This document shows positions 8,520-20,580 of a DNA stretch of 64,000 nt, in pieces. Below the pieces are notes generated by a model. That model was not told the DNA's origin and ran no database searches. It worked only from the letters and a program-made list of their open reading frames with translations. The DNA is from Antitrichia curtipendula (taxonomy: Eukaryota > Streptophyta > Bryopsida > Hypnales > Leucodontaceae). Both the position numbers and the translations under genes were made by a program. Location of the stretch: the NCBI GenBank assembly GCA_951230915.1, contig OX579637.1, positions 5,146,001 to 5,210,000 on the forward strand, in the 5' to 3' direction. Numbering within the stretch: position 1 is the stretch's first letter; each line of letters starts with the position of its first letter.

Positions 8520-9578
8520 TCTTGCCGCAATATGCTAGTTTTATTATATGAATGAAATATTAAAAGAATTCGCCATGCCCTGTACTCTGGGGATCCAAAT
8601 TCAAATGTCATAGAATTTGTTGGCCATTTGACGAGTTCAAAAAACTGTACAAGTTGTAAATAATTTCCACATGTAGAATCCAGGTGGGGATTCCATTCTT
8701 GCCGCAATACGCTAGTTTTATTATGTGAATGAAATATTAAAAGAATTGGCCATGCCCTGTACTCTGGAGATCCAAATTAAAATGTCATAGAATTTGTTGG
8801 CCATTTGACGAGTTCAAAAAACTGTACAAGTTGTAAATAATCCCCACATGTAGAATCCATGTGGGGATCCATTCTTGCCGCAATATGCTAGTTTTATTAT
8901 GTGAATGAACTATTAAAAGAATCCGCCATGCCCTGTACTCTGGAGATCTAAATTCAAATGTCATAGAATTTATTGGCCATTTGACGAGTTCAAAAAACTG
9001 TACAAGTTGTAAATAATTTCCACATGTAGAATCCATGTGGGGATTCCATTCTTGCCGCAATATGCTAGTTTTATTATGTGAATGAAATATTAAAAGAATT
9101 CGCCATGCCCTGTACTCTGGAGATCCAAATTCAAATGTCATAGAATTTGTTGGCCATTTGACGAGTTCAAAAAACTGTACAAGTTGTAAATAATCCCCAC
9201 ATGTAGAATCCATGTGGGGATCCATTCTTGCCGCAATATGCTAGTTTTATTATGTGAATGAAATATTAAAAGATTCCGCCATGCCCTGTACTCTGGAGAT
9301 CTAAATTCAAATGTCATAGAATTTATTGGCCATTTGACGAGTTCAAAAAAATGTACAAGTTGTAAATAATTTCCACATGTAGAATCCATGTGGGGATTCC
9401 ATTCTTGCCGCAATATGCTAGTTTTATTATGTGAATGAAATATTAAAAGAATTCGCCATGCCCTGTACTCTGGAGATCCAAATTCAAATGTCATAGAATT
9501 TGTTGGCCATTTGACGAGTTCAAAAAACTGTACAAGTTGTAAATAATCCCCACATGTAGAATCCATGTGGGGATCCAT
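8520..9578. repeat. Dimer higher-order repeat, 353 bp, three copies
   Basis: The 176-bp junction GGGGATCCATTC recurs at 8,519, 8,872, 9,225 and 9,578, exactly 353 bp apart (one 177-bp plus one 176-bp monomer). The last two copies share a GATTCCGCC or GAATCCGCC word followed by CTCTGGAGATCT. Single copies of a similar dimer recur at 11,701-12,053, 15,060-15,412 and 17,182-17,887. Confidence 0.8.
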
Positions 9579-12053
9579 TCTTGCCGCAATATGCTAGTTT
9601 TATTATGTGAATGAAATATTAAAAGATTCCGCCATGCCCTGTACTCTGGAGATCTAAATTCAAATGTCATAGAATTTATTGGCCATTTGACGAGTTCAAA
9701 AAAATGTACAAGTTGTAAATAATTTCCACATGTAGAATCCATGTGGGGATTCCATTCTTGCCGCAATATGCTAGTTTTATTATGTGAATGAAATATTAAA
9801 AGAATTCGCCATGCCCTGTACTCTGGAGATCTAAATTCAAATGTCATAGAATTTATTGGCCATTTGACGAGTTCAAAAAAATGTACAAGTTGTAAATAAT
9901 TTCCACATGTAGAATCCATGTGGGGATTCCATTCTTGCCGCAATATGCTAGTTTTATTATGTGAATGAAATATTAAAAGAATTCGCCATGCCCTGTACTT
10001 TGGGGATCCAAATTCAAATGTCATAGAATTTGTTGGCCATTTGACGAGTTCAAAAAACTGTACAGGTTGTAAATAATCCCCACATGTAGAATCCATGTGG
10101 GGATCCATTCTTGCCGCAATACGCTAGTTTTATTATGTGAATGAAATATTAAAAGAATTCGCCATGCCCTGTACTCTGGAGATCCAAATTCAAATGTCAT
10201 AGAATTTGTTGGCCATTTGACGAGTTCAAAAAACTGTACAGGTTGTAAATAATCCCCACATGTAGAATCCATGTGGGGATTCCATTCTTGCCGCAATATG
10301 CTAGTTTTATTATGTGAATGAAATATTAAAAGAATTGGCCATGCCCTGTACTCTGGAGATCTAAATTCAAATGTCATAGAATTTATTGGCCATTTGACGA
10401 GTTCAAAAAAATGTACAAGTTGTAAATAATTTCCACATGTAGAATCCATGTGGGGATTCCATTCTTGCCGCAATATGCTAGTTTTATTATGTGAATGAAA
10501 TATTAAAAGAATTCGCCATGCCCTGTACTTTGGGGATCCAAATTCAAATGTCATAGAATTTGTTGGCCATTTGACGAGTTCAAAAAACTGTACAGGTTGT
10601 AAATAATCCCCACATGTAGAATCCATGTGGGGATTCCATTCTTGCCGCAATATGCTAGTTTTATTATGTGAATGAAATATTAAAAGAATTCGCCATGCCC
10701 TGTACTCTGGAGATCCAAATTCAAATGTCATAGAATTTGTTGGCCATTTGACGAGTTCAAAAAAATGTACAAGTTGTAAATAATTTCCACATGTAGAATC
10801 CATGTGGGGATTCCTTTCTTGCCGCAATATGCTAGTTTTATTATGTGAATGAAATATTAAAAGAATTCGCCATGCCCTGTACTTTGGGGATCCAAATTCA
10901 AATTTCATAGAATTTGTTGGCCATTTGACGAGTTCAAAAAAATGTACAAGTTGTAAATAATTTCCACATGTAGAATCCAGGTGGGGATTCCATTCTTGCC
11001 GCAATATGCTAGTTTTATTATGTGAATGAAATATTAAAAGAATCCGCCATGCCCTGTACTCTGGAGATCTAAATTCAAATGTCATAGAATTTATTGGCCA
11101 TTTGACGAGTTCAAAAAACTGTACAAGTTGTAAATAATTTCCACATGTAGAATCCAGGTGGGGATTCCATTCTTGCCGCAATATGCTAGTTTTATTATGT
11201 GAATGAAATATTAAAAGAATTCGCCATGCCCTGTACTTTGGGGATCCAAATTCAAATGTCATAGAATTTGTTGGCCATTTGACGAGTTCAAAAAACTGTA
11301 CAGGTTGTAAATAATCCCCACATGTAGAATCCATGTGGGGATTCCATTCTTGCCGCAATATGCTCGTTTTATTATGTCAATGAAATATTAAAAGAATTCG
11401 CCATGCCCTGTACACTGGAGATCCAAATTCAAATGTCATAGAATTTGTTGGCCATTTGACGAGTTCAAAAAAATGTACAAGTTGTAAACAATCCCCACAT
11501 GTTGAATCTATGTCGAGATTCCATTCTTGCCGCAATATGCTAATTTTATTATGTGAATGAAATATTAAAAGAATTCGCCATGCCTTGTACTTTAGGGATC
11601 CAAATTCAAATGTCATGGAATTTGTTGGCCATTTGACGAGTTCAAAAAACTGTACAAGTTGTAAATAATTCCCACATGTAGAGTCCATGTGGGGATCCAT
11701 TCTTGCCGCAATATGCTAGTTTTATTATATGAATGAAATATTAAAAGAATTCGCCATGCCCTGTACTCTGGGGATCCAAATTCAAATGTCATAGAATTTG
11801 TTGGCCATTTGACGAGTTCAAAAAACTGTACAAGTTGTAAATAATTTCCACATGTAGAATCCAGGTGGGGATTCCATTCTTGCCGCAATACGCTAGTTTT
11901 ATTATGTGAATGAAATATTAAAAGAATTGGCCATGCCCTGTACTCTGGAGATCCAAATTCAAATGTCATAGAATTTGTTGGCCATTTGACGAGTTCAAAA
12001 AACTGTACAAGTTGTAAATAATCCCCACATGTAGAATCCATGTGGGGATCCAT

Positions 12054-14545
12054 TCTTGCCGCAATATGCTAGTTTTATTATGTGAATGAAATATTAAAAG
12101 AATTCGCCATGCCCTGTACTTTGGGGATCCAAATTCAAATGTCATAGAATTTGTTGGCCATTTGACGAGTTCAAAAAACTGTACAGGTTGTAAATAATCC
12201 CCACATGTAGAATCCATGTGGGGATTCCATTCTTGCCGCAATATGCTAGTTTTATTATGTGAATGAAATATTAAAAGAATTCGCCATGCCCTGTACTCTG
12301 GAGATCCAAATTCAAATGTCATAGAATTTGTTGGCCATTTGACGAGTTCAAAAAAATGTACAAGTTGTAAATAATTTCCACATGTAGAATCCATGTGGGG
12401 ATTCCTTTCTTGCCGCAATATGCTAGTTTTATTATGTGAATGAAATATTAAAAGAATTCGCCATGCCCTGTACTTTGGGGATCCAAATTCAAATTTCATA
12501 GAATTTGTTGGCCATTTGACGAGTTCAAAAAAATGTACAAGTTGTAAATAATTTCCACATGTAGAATCCATGTGGGGATTCCATTCTTGCCGCAATATGC
12601 TAGTTTTATTATGTGAATGAAATATTAAAAGAATCCGCCATGCCCTGTACTCTGGAGATCTAAATTCAAATGTCATAGAATTTATTGGCCATTTGACGAG
12701 TTCAAAAAACTGTACAAGTTGTAAATAATTTCCACATGTAGAATCCAGGTGGGGATTCCATTCTTGCCGCAATACGCTAGTTTTATTATGTGAATGAAAT
12801 ATTAAAAGAATTGGCCATGCCCTGTACTCTGGAGATCCAAATTCAAATGTCATAGAATTTGTTGGCCATTTGACGAGTTCAAAAAACTGTACAAGTTGTA
12901 AATAATCCCCACATGTAGAATCCATGTGGGGATCCATTCTTGCCGCAATATGCTAGTTTTATTATGTGAATGAAATATTAAAAGAATTCGCCATGCCCTG
13001 TACTTTGGGGATCCAAATTCAAATGTCATAGAATTTGTTGGCCATTTGACGAGTTCAAAAAACTGTACAGGTTGTAAATAATCCCCACATGTAGAATCCA
13101 TGTGGGGATTCCATTCTTGCCGCAATATGCTAGTTTTATTATGTGAATGAAATATTAAAAGAATTCGCCATGCCCTGTACTCTGGAGATCCAAATTCAAA
13201 TGTCATAGAATTTGTTGGCCATTTGACGATTTCAAAAAAATGTACAAGTTGTAAATAATTTCCACATGTAGAATCCATGTGGGGATTCCTTTCTTGCCGC
13301 AATATGCTAGTTTTATTATGTGAATGAAATATTAAAAGAATTCGCCATGCCCTGTACTTTGGGGATCCAAATTCAAATTTCATAGAATTTGTTGGCCATT
13401 TGACGAGTTCAAAAAAATGTACAAGTTGTAAATAATTTCCACATGTAGAATCCATGTGGGGATTCCATTCTTGCCGCAATATGCTAGTTTTATTATGTGA
13501 ATGAAATATTAAAAGAATCCGCCATGCCCTGTACTCTGGAGATCTAAATTCAAATGTCATAGAATTTATTGGCCATTTGACGAGTTCAAAAAAATGTACA
13601 AGTTGTAAATAATTTCCACATGTAGAATCCAGGTGGGGATTCCATTCTTGCCGCAATACGCTAGTTTTATTATGTGAATGAAATATTAAAAGAATTGGCC
13701 ATGCCCTGTACTCTGGAGATCCAAATTCAAATGTCATAGAATTTGTTGGCCATTTGACGAGTTCAAAAAACTGTACAAGTTGTAAATAATCCCCACATGT
13801 AGAATCCATGTGGGGATCCATTCTTGCCGCAATATGCTAGTTTTATTATGTGAATGAAATATTAAAAGAATTCGCCATGCCCTGTACTTTGGGGATCCAA
13901 ATTCAAATGTCATAGAATTTGTTGGCCATTTGACGAGTTCAAAAAACTGTACAGGTTGTAAATAATCCCCACATGTAGAATCCATGTGGGGATTCCATTC
14001 TTGCCGCAATATGCTAGTTTTATTATGTGAATGAAATATTAAAAGAATTCGCCATGCCCTGTACTCTGGAGATCCAAATTCAAATGTCATAGAATTTGTT
14101 GGCCATTTGACGAGTTCAAAAAAATGTACAAGTTGTAAATAATTTCCACATGTAGAATCCATGTGGGGATTCCTTTCTTGCCGCAATATGCTAGTTTTAT
14201 TATGTGAATGAAATATTAAAAGAATTCGCCATGCCCTGTACTTTGGGGATCCAAATTCAAATTTCATAGAATTTGTTGGCCATTTGACGAGTTCAAAAAA
14301 ATGTACAAGTTGTAAATAATTTCCACATGTAGAATCCATGTGGGGATTCCATTCTTGCCGCAATATGCTAGTTTTATTATGTGAATGAAATATTAAAAGA
14401 ATCCGCCATGCCCTGTACTCTGGAGATCTAAATTCAAATGTCATAGAATTTATTGGCCATTTGACGAGTTCAAAAAACTGTACAAGTTGTAAATAATTTC
14501 CACATGTAGAATCCAGGTGGGGATTCCATTCTTGCCGCAATATGC
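12054..14545. repeat. Pentamer higher-order repeat, 884 bp, two full copies and a partial third
   Basis: Units 12,054-12,937 and 12,938-13,821 are nearly identical; I noted only a few differences, such as GACGATTTC at about 13,226 in the second. The third copy follows the same order for about four monomers, then switches at about 14,545. Marker words recur at 884 bp: GGATTCCTTTCTTG at 12,402, 13,286 and 14,170, and AAATTTCATAG in the next monomer. The same four-monomer module also occurs at about 10,505-11,215 and 15,820-16,680. Confidence 0.88.
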
Positions 14546-17344
14546 TAGTTTTATTATGTGAATGAAATATTAAAAGAATTCGCCATGCCCTGTACTTTGG
14601 GGATCCAAATTCAAATGTCATAGAATTTGTTGGCCATTTGACGAGTTCAAAAAACTGTACAGGTTGTAAATAATCCCCACATGTAGAATCCATGTGGGGA
14701 TTCCATTCTTGCCGCAATATGCTCGTTTTATTATGTCAATGAAATATTAAAAGAATTCGCCATGCCCTGTACACTGGAGATCCAAATTCAAATGTCATAG
14801 AATTTGTTGGCCATTTGACGAGTTCAAAAAAATGTACAAGTTGTAAACAATCCCCACATGTTGAATCTATGTCGAGATTCCATTCTTGCCGCAATATGCT
14901 AATTTTATTATGTGAATGAAATATTAAAAGAATTCGCCATGCCTTGTACTTTAGGGATCCAAATTCAAATGTCATGGAATTTGTTGGCCATTTGACGAGT
15001 TCAAAAAAATGTACAAGTTGTAAATAATTCCCACATGTAGAGTCCATGTGGGGATCCATTCTTGCCGCAATATGCTAGTTTTATTATATGAATGAAATAT
15101 TAAAAGAATTCGCCATGCCCTGTACTCTGGGGATCCAAATTCAAATGTCATAGAATTTGTTGGCCATTTGACGAGTTCAAAAAACTGTACAAGTTGTAAA
15201 TAATTTCCACATGTAGAATCCAGGTGGGGATTCCATTCTTGCCGCAATACGCTAGTTTTATTATGTGAATGAAATATTAAAAGAATTGGCCATGCCCTGT
15301 ACTCTGGAGATCCAAATTCAAATGTCATAGAATTTGTTGGCCATTTGACGAGTTCAAAAAAATGTACAAGTTGTAAATAATTTCCACATGTAGAATCCAT
15401 GTGGGGATCCATTCTTGCCGCAATATGCTAGTTTTATTATGTGAATGAAATATTAAAAGAATTCGCCATGCCCTGTACTCTGGAGATCCAAATTCAAATG
15501 TCATAGAATTTGTTGGCCATTTGACGAGTTCAAAAAACTGTACAGGTTGTAAATAATCCCCACATGTAGAATCCATGTGGGGATTCCATTCTTGCCGCAA
15601 TATGCTAGTTTTATTATGTGAATGAAATATTAAAAGAATTCGCCATGCCCTGTACTCTGGAGATCTAAATTCAAATGTCATAGAATTTATTGGCCATTTG
15701 ACGAGTTCAAAAAAATGTACAAGTTGTAAATAATTTCCACATGTAGAATCCATGTGGGGATTCCATTCTTGCCGCAATATGCTAGTTTTATTATGTGAAT
15801 GAAATATTAAAAGAATTCGCCATGCCCTGTACTTTGGGGATCCAAATTCAAATGTCATAGAATTTGTTGGCCATTTGACGAGTTCAAAAAACTGTACAGG
15901 TTGTAAATAATCCCCACATGTAGAATCCATGTGGGGATTCCATTCTTGCCGCAATATGCTAGTTTTATTATGTGAATGAAATATTAAAAGAATTCGCCAT
16001 GCCCTGTACTCTGGAGATCCAAATTCAAATGTCATAGAATTTGTTGGCCATTTGACGAGTTCAAAAAAATGTACAAGTTGTAAATAATTTCCACATGTAG
16101 AATCCATGTGGGGATTCCTTTCTTGCCGCAATATGCTAGTTTTATTATGTGAATGAAATATTAAAAGAATTCGCCATGCCCTGTACTTTGGGGATCCAAA
16201 TTCAAATCTCATAGAATTTGTTGGCCATTTGACGAGTTCAAAAAAATGTACAAGTTGTAAATAATTTCCACATGTAGAATCCATGTGGGGATTCCATTCT
16301 TGCCGCAATATGCTAGTTTTATTATGTGAATGAAATATTAAAAGAATTCGCCATGCCCTGTACTTTGGGGATCCAAATTCAAATGACATAGAATTTGTTG
16401 GCCATTTGACGAGTTCAAAAAAATGTACAAGTTGTAAATAATTTCCACATGTAGAATCCATGTGGGGATTCCATTCTTGCCGCAATATGCTAGTTTTATT
16501 ATGTGAATGAAATATTAAAAGAATCCGCCATGCCCTGTACTCTGGAGATCTAAATTCAAATGTCATAGAATTTATTGGCCATTTGACGAGTTCAAAAAAC
16601 TGTACAAGTTGTAAATAATTTCCACATGTAGAATCCAGGTGGGGATTCCATTCTTGCCGCAATATGCTAGTTTTATTATGTGAATGAAATATTAAAAGAA
16701 TTCGCCATGCCCTGTACTTTGGGGATCCAAATTCAAATGTCATAGAATTTGTTGGCCATTTGACGAGTTCAAAAAACTGTACAGGTTGTAAATAATCCCC
16801 ACATGTAGAATCCATGTGGGGATTCCATTCTTGCCGCAATATGCTCGTTTTATTATGTCAATGAAATATTAAAAGAATTCGCCATGCCCTGTACACTGGA
16901 GATCCAAATTCAAATGTCATAGAATTTGTTGGCCATTTGACGAGTTCAAAAAAATGTACAAGTTGTAAACAATCCCCACATGTTGAATCTATGTCGAGAT
17001 TCCATTCTTGCCGCAATATGCTAATTTTATTATGTGAATGAAATATTAAAAGAATTCGCCATGCCTTGTACTTTAGGGATCCAAATTCAAATGTCATGGA
17101 ATTTGTTGGCCATTTGACGAGTTCAAAAAAATGTACAAGTTGTAAATAATTCCCACATGTAGAGTCCATGTGGGGATCCATTCTTGCCGCAATATGCTAG
17201 TTTTATTATATGAATGAAATATTAAAAGAATTCGCCATGCCCTGTACTCTGGGGATCCAAATTCAAATGTCATAGAATTTGTTGGCCATTTGACGAGTTC
17301 AAAAAACTGTACAAGTTGTAAATAATTTCCACATGTAGAATCCA

Positions 17345-20300
17345 TGTGGGGATTCCATTCTTGCCGCAATACGCTAGTTTTATTATGTGAATGAAATATT
17401 AAAAGAATTGGCCATGCCCTGTACTCTGGAGATCCAAATTCAAATGTCATAGAATTTGTTGGCCATTTGACGAGTTCAAAAAACTGTACAAGTTGTAAAT
17501 AATCCCCACATGTAGAATCCATGTGGGGATCCATTCTTGCCGCAATATGCTAGTTTTATTATGTGAATGAACTATTAAAAGAATCCGCCATGCCCTGTAC
17601 TCTGGAGATCTAAATTCAAATGTCATAGAATTTATTGGCCATTTGACGAGTTCAAAAAAATGTACAAGTTGTAAATAATTTCCACATGTAGAATCCATGT
17701 GGGGATTCCATTCTTGCCGCAATATGCTAGTTTTATTATGTGAATGAAATATTAAAAGAATTCGCCATGCCCTGTACTCTGGAGATCCAAATTCAAATGT
17801 CATAGAATTTGTTGGCCATTTGACGAGTTCAAAAAACTGTACAAGTTGTAAATAATCCCCACATGTAGAATCCATGTGGGGATCCATTCTTGCCGCAATA
17901 TGCTAGTTTTATTATGTGAATGAAATATTAAAAGAATCCGCCATGCCCTGTACTCTTCAGATCTAAATTCAAATGTCATAGAATTTATTGGCCATTTGAC
18001 GAGTTCAAAAAAATGTACAAGTTGTAAATAATTTCCACATGTAGAATCCATGTGGGGATTCCATTCTTGCCGCAATATGCTAGTTTTATTATGTGAATGA
18101 AATATTAAAAGAATTCGCCATGCCCTGTACTCTGGAGATCTAAATTCAAATGTCATAGAATTTATTGGCCATTTGACGAGTTCAAAAAAATGTACAAGTT
18201 GTAAATAATTCCCACATGGAGAGTCCATGTGGGGATTCCATTCTTGCCGCAATATGCTAGTTTTATTATATGAATGAAATATTAAAAGAATTCGCTTTCC
18301 CTGTACTCTGGGGATCCAAATTCAAATGACATAGAATTTATTGGCCATTTGACGAGTTCAAAAAACTGTACAAGTTGTAAATAATTTCCACATGTAGAAT
18401 CCAGGTGGGGATTCCATTCTTGCCGCAATACGCTAGTTTTATTATGTGAATGAAATATTAAAAGAATTCGCCATGCCCTGTACTCTGGAGATCTAAATTC
18501 AAATGTCATAGAATTTATTGGCCATTTGACGAGTTCAAAAAACTGTACAAGTTGTAAATAATTTCCACATGTAGAATCCAGGTGGGGATTCCATTCTTGC
18601 CGCAATACGCTAGTTTTATTATGTGAATGAAATATTAAAAGAATTCGCCATGCCCTGTACTCTGGAGATCTAAATTCAAATGTCATAGAATTTATTGGCC
18701 ATTTGACGAGTTCAAAAAAATGTACAAGTTGTAAATAATTTCCACATGTAGAATCCATGTGGGGATTCCATTCTTGCCGCAATATGCTAGTTTTATTATG
18801 TGAATGAAATATTAAAAGAATTCGCCATGCCCTGTACGCTGGAGATCCAAATTCAAATGTCATAGAATTTGTTGGCCATTTGACGAGTTCAAAAAACTGT
18901 ACAAGTTGTAAATAATTTCCACATGTAGAATCCAGGTGGGGATTCCATTCTTGCCGCAATACGCTAGTTTTATTATGTGAATGAAATATTAAAAGAATTG
19001 GCCATGCCCTGTACTCTGGAGATCCAAATTCAAATGTCATAGAATTTGTTGGCCATTTGACGAGTTCAAAAAACTGTACAAGTTGTAAATAATCCCCACA
19101 TGTAGAATCCATGTGGGGATCCATTCTTGCCGCAATATGCTAGTTTTATTATGTGAATGAACTATTAAAAGAATCCGCCATGCCCTGTACTCTGGAGATC
19201 TAAATTCAAATGTCATAGAATTTATTGGCCATTTGACGAGTTCAAAAAAATGTACAAGTTGTAAATAATTTCCACATGTAGAATCCATGTGGGGATTCCA
19301 TTCTTGCCGCAATATGCTAGTTTTATTATGTGAATGAAATATTAAAAGAATTCGCCATGCCCTGTACTCTGGAGATCCAAATTCAAATGTCATAGAATTT
19401 GTTGGCCATTTGACGAGTTCAAAAAACTGTACAAGTTGTAAATAATCCCCACATGTAGAATCCATGTGGGGATCCATTCTTGCCGCAATATGCTAGTTTT
19501 ATTATGTGAATGAAATATTAAAAGAATCCGCCATGCCCTGTACTCTTCAGATCTAAATTCAAATGTCATAGAATTTATTGGCCATTTGACGAGTTCAAAA
19601 AAATGTACAAGTTGTAAATAATTTCCACATGTAGAATCCATGTGGGGATTCCATTCTTGCCGCAATATGCTAGTTTTATTATGTGAATGAAATATTAAAA
19701 GAATTCGCCATGCCCTGTACTCTGGAGATCTAAATTCAAATGTCATAGAATTTATTGGCCATTTGACGAGTTCAAAAAAATGTACAAGTTGTAAATAATT
19801 CCCACATGGAGAGTCCATGTGGGGATTCCATTCTTGCCGCAATATGCTAGTTTTATTATATGAATGAAATATTAAAAGAATTCGCTTTCCCTGTACTCTG
19901 GGGATCCAAATTCAAATGACATAGAATTTATTGGCCATTTGACGAGTTCAAAAAACTGTACAAGTTGTAAATAATTTCCACATGTAGAATCCAGGTGGGG
20001 ATTCCATTCTTGCCGCAATACGCTAGTTTTATTATGTGAATGAAATATTAAAAGAATTCGCCATGCCCTGTACTCTGGAGATCTAAATTCAAATGTCATA
20101 GAATTTATTGGCCATTTGACGAGTTCAAAAAACTGTACAAGTTGTAAATAATTTCCACATGTAGAATCCAGGTGGGGATTCCATTCTTGCCGCAATACGC
20201 TAGTTTTATTATGTGAATGAAATATTAAAAGAATTCGCCATGCCCTGTACTCTGGAGATCTAAATTCAAATGTCATAGAATTTATTGGCCATTTGACGAG

Positions 20301-20580
20301 TTCAAAAAAATGTACAAGTTGTAAATAATTTCCACATGTAGAATCCATGTGGGGATTCCATTCTTGCCGCAATATGCTAGTTTTATTATGTGAATGAAAT
20401 ATTAAAAGAATTCGCCATGCCCTGTACGCTGGAGATCCAAATTCAAATGTCATAGAATTTGTTGGCCATTTGACGAGTTCAAAAAACTGTACAAGTTGTA
20501 AATAATTTCCACATGTAGAATCCAGGTGGGGATTCCATTCTTGCCGCAATACGCTAGTTTTATTATGTGAATGAAATATT
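17345..20580. repeat. Tandem duplication of a 9-monomer block, 1,590 bp
   Basis: Copy 1 is about 17,345-18,934 and copy 2 about 18,935-20,524, with matching sequence running on to about 20,580. Rare markers repeat at exactly 1,590 bp: TACTCTTCAGATCT at 17,951 and 19,541, TGAACTATTAAAAG near 17,570 and 19,160, CACATGGAGAGTCC, and the GCTTTCCC monomer near 18,291 and 19,881. I saw no differences in the stretches I compared, so the event is recent or the copies have been converted. Confidence 0.88.
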
